Shown here: piece after piece, positions 1-4,484 of the stretch
Layout of the letters: each line of letters opens with the position of its first letter
Numbering within the stretch: the stretch's first letter is position 1
Source of the DNA: Alkanophaga liquidiphilum
Lineage (GTDB): Archaea; Halobacteriota; Syntropharchaeia; Alkanophagales; B39-G2
Direction: 5' to 3'
Length of the DNA: 5,106 nt
NCBI GenBank assembly: GCA_029259535.1
Contig: JAPHEF010000068.1
Location: 1-5,106, forward strand
Notes under the pieces: generated by a model
What the model was told of the DNA's origin: nothing
The model's database searches: none
What the model saw: the letters and a program-made list of their open reading frames with translations, nothing else
Made by a program: the position numbers and the translations under genes

Positions 1-38
1 CGAGCATGGAGCAGTAAAATAAATAATGAAAGAGAATT

Positions 39-338
39 ATGAGTGGGTGGCAAAGAATGCCGGCGGCGTGTGGAGTAGCGTGCGACGTTTGCGCACTTAA
101 AGATGCCTGCGGGGGCGGCTGCCCGCCGGGGAACGATGAGAGGGCGGCGGAGCGCCTTAACTACATCAAGGAGAAGTTTGGGACGTCGTGTCCGGTCTTG
201 GAGTGTGCGATGAAAAGGGGCGTGGACTTCTGCTTGCGGTGCGCCGACTTCCCCTGCGGGACGCACTACGAGCACGGCATGCCCTTCAGCCAAAAGTTCC
301 TTGACATGATGAAAGAGTTCAAAGAACAAATGAAGTAA
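39..338 (+). CDS. DUF3795-like cysteine-rich protein
   Basis: The 99-residue protein has ten cysteines in its first 75 residues: C11, C15, C18, C24, C28, C51, C56, C65, C68 and C73. The order of blocks (CGxxCxxC, then GGGC, then CPxxEC, then CxxCxxFPC at 65-73) is the pattern I associate with the DUF3795 family, small proteins of unknown function common in archaea and anaerobic bacteria. The spacing suggests zinc or iron-sulfur binding, but that is inference. No signal peptide or membrane segment is seen, so it should be cytoplasmic. The ATG at 39 is preceded only by a weak purine stretch (GAAAGAG), and no TATA box lies at the right distance. It may therefore be the last gene of an operon entering from the left. 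Its base composition is much more GC-rich than the island beginning near 600. Length is normal for a short family member. Confidence 0.85.
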   Translation: MSGWQRMPAACGVACDVCALKDACGGGCPPGNDERAAERLNYIKEKFGTSCPVLECAMKRGVDFCLRCADFPCGTHYEHGMPFSQKFLDMMKEFKEQMK

Positions 339-619
339 AAGTCTTTCACTTCAGACTCCGACACTCCTTGCCTTCAGCCTAAGTGTAGATACGACCTCTC
401 AAAGCCACGCATTTCAGGGCAGCTCGGCTCTTCGTAAAATCCTGCCCTTCCAGCTCCAAGCTTTAACACTATCGAGTGTTTGAGCTCGCCCTTACTATCA
501 TAAGGTTGCACTTCGTGGCGGCTCGCCTGCGGCGTAAGCTTTTTAACATTCAAACCCCATAAGCAAAAATGTGACCACAAAATTTGCAAAAATCCACTTC
601 AACTCCTGTTTGAGAGGTT
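339..619. other. Intergenic hairpin-rich stretch, possible mobile-element relic
   Basis: There is no convincing gene in these 281 bases. Several hairpins are visible. AACACT/AGTGTT (465-470 with 475-480) has a 4-base loop and outer AGCT/AGCT arms at 459-462 and 483-486. GGGCAG (417-422) can pair with CTGCCC (442-447). A short AGTCT/AGACT hairpin (340-344 with 353-357) follows the DUF3795 stop but lacks a T-run. A minus-strand open frame (589-374) ends in a tail containing AGRAGFYEEPSCPE. That loosely recalls the low-complexity tails of IS605/IS1341 TnpB proteins, whose 3' end overlaps the omegaRNA. No zinc-ribbon or catalytic TnpB motif is present, so this is only a suggestion. The stretch marks the change from GC-rich to AT-rich sequence. 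Confidence 0.3.
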
Positions 620-1417
620 ATGCGAATAAAAGAACGATATAAAATGGACGAAAAACAGTTGCTCAATGAATTGATTGAAAAGGGATTATTAGGAAAAGGA
701 GAAGCAAAATTTGAGGTAAATGTGGGAACGAAAGAACCAAAGTATGTAGATTTGGTATTTGAAAAGGAGGATGAAACTTGGCTCATTGAAGCAAAGAGCA
801 TTTTAAATTATGAAGCATTAGGACAAATTCTTTCCTACAAGGAATTATATTTGTAGAAGTGCGTTTCGCCTAAAAATGTCAAATTGGGTATAGTATGTGA
901 AAAATCTGATCCAGATATAGAGCAAGCTTGTAAGAGATATGGAATAAAAATTTTTGTTTTGGGAGAGGTGAAAGAAGAGCCAAAAGCATCCCGACAGATA
1001 GTAATCTGTGGTGTTCGTGGAGAAATTTTAAAAGAAAAAGACGGAGAATTAATTTATGAAGTGTGTGAACATTTCTTTGATACTACTGGAGAAATTAGAG
1101 AGTGTATAGAATGTCATAGTAAATTTGCCCATCTCCCAGCAATAGATGATATAGTTACCAGAATACAATTACCAGATGGTACAGTAGTTTTATCAAAACA
1201 GAACGCAAGAATTTGGAAATGGATGTGTCCAAAATGTAGAAAAAATAGTGAGCTTTTTTATAGTCTGATTGGTGGAGAGTGGTCGTATAAGGAAACTACT
1301 AAAGAAATAATAAGAGCCATAATAAAGTCAAGATCCATGACCATCAGAAATTTGGAACTTTATGGCATACCTCGCGAGTTTATAGAATATTGCATTGGCA
1401 AAAGAAAATTTCATTAA
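620..1417 (+). pseudogene. PD-(D/E)XK nuclease with zinc-binding CxxC pairs, interrupted by in-frame TAG
   Basis: Positions 620-853 and 857-1417 share one reading frame, split only by the TAG at 854-856. Together they encode about 265 residues. The first part has a PD-(D/E)XK signature: YVDLVF (D44), LIEAK (E57, K59) and a following QILSY (Q69, Y73), which fits the QxxxY motif of RecB/Cas4-like nucleases. After the TAG, the text continues sensibly as a Rossmann-like segment (KLGIVCEK, then GIKIFVLG). Two CxxC pairs follow (C162/C165 and C203/C206, counting through the TAG), probably a zinc site. The final stop is TAA. Start choice is open: ATG 620 has GAGAGGTT directly before it, while ATG 644 begins the more family-like text MDEKQLL. 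Separate calls would give an N-terminal fragment 620-856 and a C-terminal fragment from TTG 884. A DNA-cleaving defence or restriction role is inferred. AT-rich composition and the attC-like site 21 bases downstream suggest transfer. Confidence 0.65.
854..856 (+). other. In-frame amber (TAG) codon inside nuclease frame
   Basis: TAG falls between KELYL and KCVSPKN. The flanking text on both sides looks like one continuous protein, with no frameshift and no loss of conserved motifs. Either a single substitution (for example from GAG, AAG or CAG) has inactivated the gene, or the codon is read, for example as pyrrolysine in an archaeon with that system. TAG also ends the RelE-like gene at 2944-2946, where read-through would add TAG plus only four codons before a TAA. 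Confidence 0.75.
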
Positions 1418-1438
1418 GTTACGTCCGTTTGCACTATC

Positions 1439-1517
1439 GCCTAACAGCGGATAAAAGGCCTCACTACGCTCCGCCAAATTGCCTTTGGCAACCTCTTTTA
1501 TCCGCAAAACGTTAGGC
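1439..1517 (+). repeat. 79-bp imperfect palindrome with integron attC-like architecture
   Basis: Outer arms GCCTAAC (1439-1445) and GTTAGGC (1511-1517) are perfect reverse complements and match the attC simple-site consensus RYYYAAC/GTTRRRY. Inner arms GCGGATAAAAG (1447-1457) and CTTTTATCCGC (1495-1505) form a perfect 11-bp stem. They are separated from the outer arms by unequal spacers: A on the left, AAAAC on the right. This resembles the unpaired central spacer of folded attC sites. The centre holds a second hairpin, TTGCC-TTT-GGCAA. The site begins 21 bases after the nuclease stop, as an attC follows its cassette gene. No integrase gene is in the window. A MITE-like palindromic repeat is the alternative. 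Confidence 0.55.
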
Positions 1518-1570
1518 AAAATGCCCGCATAGCTTTGAAAAATCTAAAACCAAGAATGGAATAAAATAAC

Positions 1571-1576
1571 AGGTGG
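1571..1576 (+). promoter_or_regulatory. Ribosome binding site for mntA-like gene
   Basis: AGGTGG, four bases before the ATG at 1581, matches the archaeal anti-Shine-Dalgarno. It fixes the start and shows that this gene is translated from a leadered mRNA, unlike the toxin-antitoxin genes on the right. Confidence 0.6.
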
Positions 1577-1580
1577 CAAA

Positions 1581-1883
1581 ATGAAAAAATCGCTTGACGG
1601 GATAAAGGAAACTCTCAAAAAGCACGAAAAAGAGCTGAAAGAAAAATATGGAATTAAGGAGATCGGCATTTTTGGCTCTTATGTGAGAGGAGAAGCTAAA
1701 GAAGATACCGATCTTGATATTTTAGTGGAATTTAAGCCTGATGCGAAGATTAGTCTTTTAGAATTTGTTGAATTAGAAAATTATCTCAGCGATTTGCTTG
1801 GGGTAAAGGTTGATTTGGTTGAAAAATCCGCATTAAGGCCAAGAATTGGTAGACGCATCTTAAGTGAAGTGGTATATCTATGA
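1581..1883 (+). CDS. mntA: MntA-like nucleotidyltransferase antitoxin
   Basis: This 100-residue protein is a minimal nucleotidyltransferase. The core reads IFGSYVRGEAKEDTDLDIL: G32-S33 is the nucleotide-binding GS, D44 and D46 form the DxD metal pair, and D78 in VKVDLV is the likely third carboxylate. In the MntA/HepT family, the MntA antitoxin neutralises its HEPN RNase partner by adding AMP to a tyrosine in the partner's active-site motif. Here the gene overlaps the HEPN gene by four bases (ATGA, 1880-1883), the usual translational coupling of such pairs. All catalytic residues are present and the length is normal. A ribosome site (AGGTGG) supports the ATG at 1581. The pair lies in the AT-rich island between two attC-like palindromes, which suggests acquisition as a mobile unit. 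Confidence 0.9.
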   Translation: MKKSLDGIKETLKKHEKELKEKYGIKEIGIFGSYVRGEAKEDTDLDILVEFKPDAKISLLEFVELENYLSDLLGVKVDLVEKSALRPRIGRRILSEVVYL

Positions 1884-2170
1884 AAAGGGAAATTGGCGAC
1901 TATATTGAGAACATTCTTGAAGCTATGACTAACGCTATGGAATTCACAAAAGATATGTTATACGATGATTTCGTTAAAGATACTAAAACCGTATATGCAG
2001 TTACCAGAGCCATAGAAATTATTGGAGAAGCAGTCAAAAATATACCAGAAGACATAAGAAAGAAATATCCTAATATTCCTTGGAGAAGTATGGCTGGAAT
2101 GAGAGATAAAGTCATACATGCGTATTTCGGTGAGATTATGAAGCTCGGTAGGTTGGTGTTTTTTCGCTGA
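1880..2170 (+). CDS. hepT: HepT-like HEPN RNase toxin, C-terminally truncated
   Basis: The 96-residue product begins as a typical HepT-type HEPN (DUF86) toxin and keeps the catalytic RX4HXY motif: R75, H80 and Y82 in MRDKVIHAYFG. Upstream helices carrying RAIEIIGEA and PNIPWRSMAGMRD are also typical. After G84 (about base 2132) the usual final helices, normally some 20-30 more residues, are missing and replaced by unrelated residues ending FFR. The stop TGA lies inside the degenerate palindrome at 2164-2222. The active-site residues remain, so some RNase activity is possible, but dimer packing and folding are probably impaired. A decayed toxin beside an intact antitoxin is a plausible reading. 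The alternative is a misassembly or deletion at about 2132. It is coupled to mntA by a 4-base overlap. Confidence 0.85.
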   Translation: MKREIGDYIENILEAMTNAMEFTKDMLYDDFVKDTKTVYAVTRAIEIIGEAVKNIPEDIRKKYPNIPWRSMAGMRDKVIHAYFGEIMKLGRLVFFR

Positions 2171-2222
2171 AGCAGCGGATAAAGATGCTCTTTTCTCAAT
2201 TAGCTGTTTTAATCCGTTAGAA
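2164..2222 (+). repeat. Degenerate attC-like palindrome, relative of 1439-1517
   Basis: TCGC (2164-2167) and CAGCGGATAAA (2173-2183) repeat, with a small indel, the left half of the palindrome at 1439 (TCGC, CTAA, CAGCGGATAAA). On the right, TTTTAATCC (2207-2215) followed by GTTAGAA (2216-2222) resembles TTTTATCC and GTTAGGC of the first site, with the seven bases GCAAAAC missing between them. CGGATAAA (2176-2183) pairs with TTTAATCCG (2208-2216) with one extra base. The outer arms no longer pair well (GTTAGAA has no TTCTAAC partner). It lies directly at the end of the HEPN gene, where a cassette attC would be. Confidence 0.35.
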
Positions 2223-2524
2223 ACTGGAATGTGTTCTGTAAGTTTTTATGCTATACTATAATCGGTTGCGGTGGGCTTATGTTATGTGGACACGTCCTTA
2301 ACTATTTATGAAGCAGCACAACTAAAGTCAGGAGCCTCAAGCCGGTTGAGGCGGGTTAGGGTGTGCCTCGTAAAGGGCGAACAGTCTCGCATGCCGTTCC
2401 GCATCTCGTTTCGAGGATGCCGTGAGTTTACCGCAGCACTTTGGTGAGCAGCCGCCCCAAGCAAACAGTCTTAATATTCCTCCTCCAGTGCGTCCTGTAG
2501 GAGCAATGACTTTTTGTGACGACT
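2223..2524. other. Gene-free stretch with GC-rich, hairpin-forming core
   Basis: No convincing protein gene is present. A TATA-like CTATACTATA lies at 2251-2260. From about 2280 the sequence turns GC-rich against an AT-rich background. It contains a perfect 7-bp hairpin GCCTCAA-GCCGG-TTGAGGC (2334-2352). A second hairpin pairs GCATCTCG (2401-2408) with CGAGGATGC (2412-2420) with one bulged G. Such structure suggests an RNA. It does not match tRNA, SRP RNA or RNase P RNA as I know them. One plus-strand frame reads STTKVRSLKPVEAG across the first hairpin and contains stops, which vaguely recalls the tails of IS605-type TnpB. A decayed transposon end with omegaRNA-like structure is one possibility. 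Confidence 0.3.
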
Positions 2525-2534
2525 CTTATAAAAA
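2525..2534 (+). promoter_or_regulatory. TATA box of tRNA-Gly
   Basis: CTTATAAAAA is centred about 26 bases before the tRNA 5' end at 2555, the expected distance for an archaeal promoter. Transcription would start at or next to the mature 5' end. Confidence 0.65.
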
Positions 2535-2554
2535 TAAAACGAAAGTTGTAATGA

Positions 2555-2625
2555 GCGCCGATGGTCTAGCGGTATGACCCAGGCCTTCCAAGCCTGTGAC
2601 CCGGGTTCGAATCCCGGTCGGCGCA
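2555..2625 (+). tRNA. tRNA-Gly (anticodon TCC)
   Basis: The full cloverleaf can be drawn. The acceptor stem GCGCCGA (2555-2561) pairs with TCGGCGC (2618-2624). The D stem is GTC/GAC (2564-2566 with 2576-2578). The anticodon stem CAGGC/GCCTG (2580-2584 with 2592-2596) holds the loop CTTCCAA with anticodon TCC at 2587-2589. The T stem CCGGG/CCCGG (2601-2605 with 2613-2617) holds the loop TTCGAAT. The discriminator is A2625. CCA is not encoded and no intron is seen. The gene has its own TATA box. It decodes GGA and, by wobble, possibly GGG. The 3' flank has no T-rich terminator but runs directly into a suspicious 10-mer at 2626-2635. Confidence 0.96.
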
Positions 2626-2817
2626 CTTCCGATCTGTTAATAGGTGGCTGCTTTCCATCCTTTCCGCAAGTTCCGCCCGCCGCAACGCCTCCACGCTTAT
2701 ATCCCCTTTGATGGCGGCTCTCAGCAGGGTCTCGACAGTGGCGGAAAGGTTCGGGAAAAGCTCTTTTGCTTGCTCCACGACCTCCTTCTCAATGCTGAGG
2801 GTCAGCTTCACTTTCAT
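2566..2817 (-). CDS. Orphan CcdA/RHH-like antitoxin running into tRNA
   Basis: From ATG 2817 the frame encodes 83 residues beginning MKVKLTLSIEKE. This is a ribbon-helix-helix-type strand, followed by a helix (VVEQAKELFPNLSATVETLL) and a charged tail (EALRRAELAERME). That layout fits small CcdA- or VapB-like antitoxins, which repress their own operon and bind a toxin with the tail. The last 20 or so residues, after LLTD, are the antisense translation of the tRNA gene and surely not native; the stop TAG lies in the tRNA D arm. No toxin follows, so it is an orphan or its partner has been lost. GTG 2826 is an alternative start three codons earlier. ATG 2817 is preferred because a TATA box is centred about 26 bases upstream, implying a leaderless mRNA. 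Confidence 0.6.
   Translation of the reverse strand: MKVKLTLSIEKEVVEQAKELFPNLSATVETLLRAAIKGDISVEALRRAELAERMESSHLLTDRKCADRDSNPGHRLGRPGSYR
2626..2635. other. 10-bp exact match to Illumina adapter end (possible misjoin)
   Basis: CTTCCGATCT, read on the minus strand as AGATCGGAAG, is identical to the insert-proximal end of the standard Illumina TruSeq adapter. It lies exactly between the tRNA 3' end and an antitoxin frame that appears to have lost its natural C-terminus. Chance occurrence in a window this size on either strand is roughly one in a hundred. This may be an untrimmed adapter joining two unrelated pieces, or a coincidence. Confidence 0.4.
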
Positions 2818-2840
2818 ACAATTCACTACGGAATCATACG

Positions 2841-2850
2841 TATAAATAAG
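2841..2850 (-). promoter_or_regulatory. TATA box of the orphan antitoxin
   Basis: Minus-strand CTTATTTATA has its TTTATA centred about 26 bases from ATG 2817. This predicts initiation at the start codon and a leaderless transcript. Confidence 0.5.
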
Positions 2851-2943
2851 GGTTGCTTTTTGCCTCGCAGGCAGACTGCTTCCACTTCTTATGCGGACAT
2901 CTCGGCTTGCAGGCTTTTTTTGATCTAATTAGAGCGTCAAGAG

Positions 2944-3204
2944 CTAAAATCGTTCATATACCTCCTCCCTGCGTCCCACAGTTATGATCCTGACAACCTT
3001 GCTATCTTCATCAACTTGGTATATTATACGGTATTTTCCGACCCTTAGCGAGCGAAGTCCTCTGAGCTTGCCTTTCAGGGGCTTCCCCAGCTCAGGCCTC
3101 TCTTGTAGAGCCTTCAGCTTCTCCACTATCCGGTCTTGGACTTCCCTACTAAGATTAGAAAACCTCCTATCAAACTTCCTTGAGACAACGACCTGGTAAG
3201 TCAT
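2944..3204 (-). CDS. relE: RelE/ParE-family toxin
   Basis: The 86-residue basic protein has the compact RelE/ParE fold pattern. It begins with strand YQVVVSRKFDRRF, then helices with VQDRIVEKLKAL. The signature beta sheet follows, with LRSLRVGKYRIIYQVD (residues 50-65), VVRIITVGRREEVYERF at the end, R54 and R59 in the central strands, and Y83 near the C-terminus. Archaeal RelE toxins of this size cleave mRNA on the ribosome; ParE relatives act on gyrase instead. The VGRREEVY ending favours the RelE side, but function is inferred. Its ATG overlaps the antitoxin stop by four bases (ATGA, 3201-3204), so translation is coupled and both come from one promoter. The stop is TAG; a TAA follows four codons later. 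Length is typical and complete. Confidence 0.9.
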   Translation of the reverse strand: MTYQVVVSRKFDRRFSNLSREVQDRIVEKLKALQERPELGKPLKGKLRGLRSLRVGKYRIIYQVDEDSKVVRIITVGRREEVYERF

Positions 3205-3404
3205 TTGTATCCGTGCTTCTCAAGGAACTTTTCGAGGGGGAGAACATCGCCCCTTTTAATATCCTCCAAGCCCTCCTCGATGCTCTTAAGCAGCTCCTCG
3301 TCGCTCAGAATCTCTATGGTCTCAATTGCTGCCGTTATCTCCTCGTCCATCTTCGCCAGCACTTCTAGCATGATCTTTGTCGTCTCCTTTGATAAAGCAT
3401 CCAT
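3201..3404 (-). CDS. relB: RelB-like antitoxin
   Basis: From ATG 3404 this gives a 67-residue acidic, almost wholly helical protein starting MDALSKETTKIM. The middle is EILSDEELLKSIEEGLEDI and the C-terminus is LPLEKFLEKHGY. A negatively charged helical antitoxin directly before a basic RelE is the usual layout; the LEDIKRGDVLPLEKFLE end resembles RelB-type toxin-wrapping segments. An in-frame ATG at 3446 would add 14 hydrophobic residues. I reject that start because a TATA box lies about 26 bases before ATG 3404, which predicts leaderless transcription from that codon. The family assignment rests largely on the neighbouring toxin, as the sequence itself is low in distinctive motifs. Confidence 0.8.
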   Translation of the reverse strand: MDALSKETTKIMLEVLAKMDEEITAAIETIEILSDEELLKSIEEGLEDIKRGDVLPLEKFLEKHGYK

Positions 3405-3425
3405 GTGGGAAATTACGGCGATCAT

Positions 3426-3435
3426 CGTTATAAGT
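3426..3435 (-). promoter_or_regulatory. TATA box of the relBE-like operon
   Basis: Minus-strand ACTTATAACG has TTATAA at 3428-3433, centred 26 bases before ATG 3404. This supports a leaderless mRNA starting at the antitoxin start codon, and decides that start against ATG 3446. Confidence 0.6.
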
Positions 3436-3564
3436 TTAAGCCTCATGTATCCAGATAGAAAGCATCACAAGCGGCTGAGACTAAAAATAGATAGGGAAAT
3501 ATTATGACCACAGCGCCTTTCTATTTTTCAATGATGCTCTTGGTGCTCCTCTCTCGATGAACGA

Positions 3565-4362
3565 TCATTTTCTTTTCAATATTGCCACTGCGACAACCAT
3601 GTTCAATGCGATTAAGCCGAGCAGCTCGAGGGCATTGAATTCCGGAGCAGGAACCTGTTCCTCCAAAGTTATCCGCACATCGTCCATTATGTGCCAGTTC
3701 CACTCAGCGCATGTGGCTGCGGAGAACCCAAAGCCTCCGAACGTCCTGTCCAGCGGCCCGGTCCACGAGAATAAACGCTCGCCATCGAGGTAAACTTTAA
3801 CCGAAGTTTCGCCAACTTCCACCCTCACATCGTGCCATTCGTTGTCCTCAGACCTGCTGTCGTTCACGTAGATCAAGTGGTTCTCGATATCGTCTTTTAT
3901 CAGGGCGATGTGATTGGGCGAGGGGTCGCCTTTGTTCCTGACGCCATCGAATTCAACACCATAGCCAGGGACTGAGGTGCCCTCCTCTACTCCGGCTTGA
4001 GTGAATCCAAGCCCCCCTCCCGGACACGGCGTGTAATCGGTCTTCTTGTAAAAAGCGAAAACCATGCCGTCCCCTCCGCCGAAAGCTCCGCCACCCCCGC
4101 CAATTCTATACTTAAATTCCACAGTGAAGGGCTCCCTGATGCTCATGTTCAGCCATATCAGCCCGTACCGGCATCCGGGCTCCGACCTTGTGAGAGCCAC
4201 GTAACCGTTCGTCGCGTCACGGTAGGCGTCGCCGGCATATGTCCAAAGCCCTGTATCGGTGCTGAAGTCATCCTCAATGACCTCTGCCTTTACTGCGCCG
4301 CAAAGAGTAGCTACAAGCACTGCGGCAACCATCACCAAAAATGTCGGCAAAGGCGCTAGCAT
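3565..4362 (-). CDS. Secreted L-type-lectin-like protein with PEF-CTERM anchor
   Basis: 265 residues. Residues 1-26 form a signal peptide, with hydrophobic core FLVMVAAVLVATLCG and likely cleavage after AVKA. Residues 28-234 look like a concanavalin A/L-type lectin beta sandwich: EDDFSTDTGLW opens it, then GGGDGMVFAFY, GGGLGF, YGVEFDG, NHIALI, then HDVRVEV, VKVYLDG and FGGFGFSA, closing with WHIMDDVRI. These are the blocks typical of sugar-binding lectin domains; the ligand is unknown. The C-terminus has PAPEFNA (PEF at 240-242), a hydrophobic span of about 16 residues and LKRK. This is the tripartite PEF-CTERM sorting signal processed by an archaeosortase (ArtC type). The protein should be exported and surface-anchored or released. 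GAGGTGGT four bases before ATG 4362 confirms the start. A short minus-strand T-run at 3483-3487 may help end transcription. Confidence 0.88.
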   Translation of the reverse strand: MLAPLPTFLVMVAAVLVATLCGAVKAEVIEDDFSTDTGLWTYAGDAYRDATNGYVALTRSEPGCRYGLIWLNMSIREPFTVEFKYRIGGGGGAFGGGDGMVFAFYKKTDYTPCPGGGLGFTQAGVEEGTSVPGYGVEFDGVRNKGDPSPNHIALIKDDIENHLIYVNDSRSEDNEWHDVRVEVGETSVKVYLDGERLFSWTGPLDRTFGGFGFSAATCAEWNWHIMDDVRITLEEQVPAPEFNALELLGLIALNMVVAVAILKRK

Positions 4363-4365
4363 GCT

Positions 4366-4373
4366 ACCACCTC
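4366..4373 (-). promoter_or_regulatory. Shine-Dalgarno of the lectin gene
   Basis: Minus-strand GAGGTGGT, three bases before ATG 4362, complements the archaeal 16S rRNA 3' end at seven of eight positions. It fixes the start codon. Confidence 0.65.
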
Positions 4374-4400
4374 ACAAAATTGGGAAGAATTAATAAAGCA

Positions 4401-4407
4401 CTTATAG
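4401..4407 (-). promoter_or_regulatory. Candidate TATA box of the lectin gene
   Basis: Minus-strand CTATAAG lies about 42 bases before the ATG. Initiation about 26 bases downstream would leave a leader of some 16 bases, just enough to include the Shine-Dalgarno. An AT-rich TTTATTAA nearer the gene is a weaker alternative, as it would give a leader too short for the ribosome site. Confidence 0.35.
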
Positions 4408-4484
4408 TTCTTCAGTCTCCAGTCGTGTGGATTTTTTAATACAAAAGCAGCAGCCATGAGTGGTTGTTACAAGTTTAACATTAA

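Noticed and set aside
1328..1519. Minus-strand 63-codon frame
   Set aside because: It is only the complement of the attC-like palindrome and the nuclease 3' end; no motif.
2331..2341. GGAGCCTCAAG repeated at 4978-4988
   Set aside because: A single shared 11-12-mer is within chance expectation, and the contexts differ.
2915..2921. Plus-strand T7 run as a terminator
   Set aside because: No plus-strand gene ends near it; the genes on both sides are on the minus strand.
2644..2928. Plus-strand 94-codon frame
   Set aside because: Shadow of the antitoxin gene, with an unconvincing protein sequence.
3205..3507. Plus-strand serine-rich frame
   Set aside because: Antisense of the relB-like gene and its promoter.
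3997..4359. Plus-strand 120-codon frame
   Set aside because: Antisense of the lectin gene, which has a clear signal peptide, domain and sorting tail.
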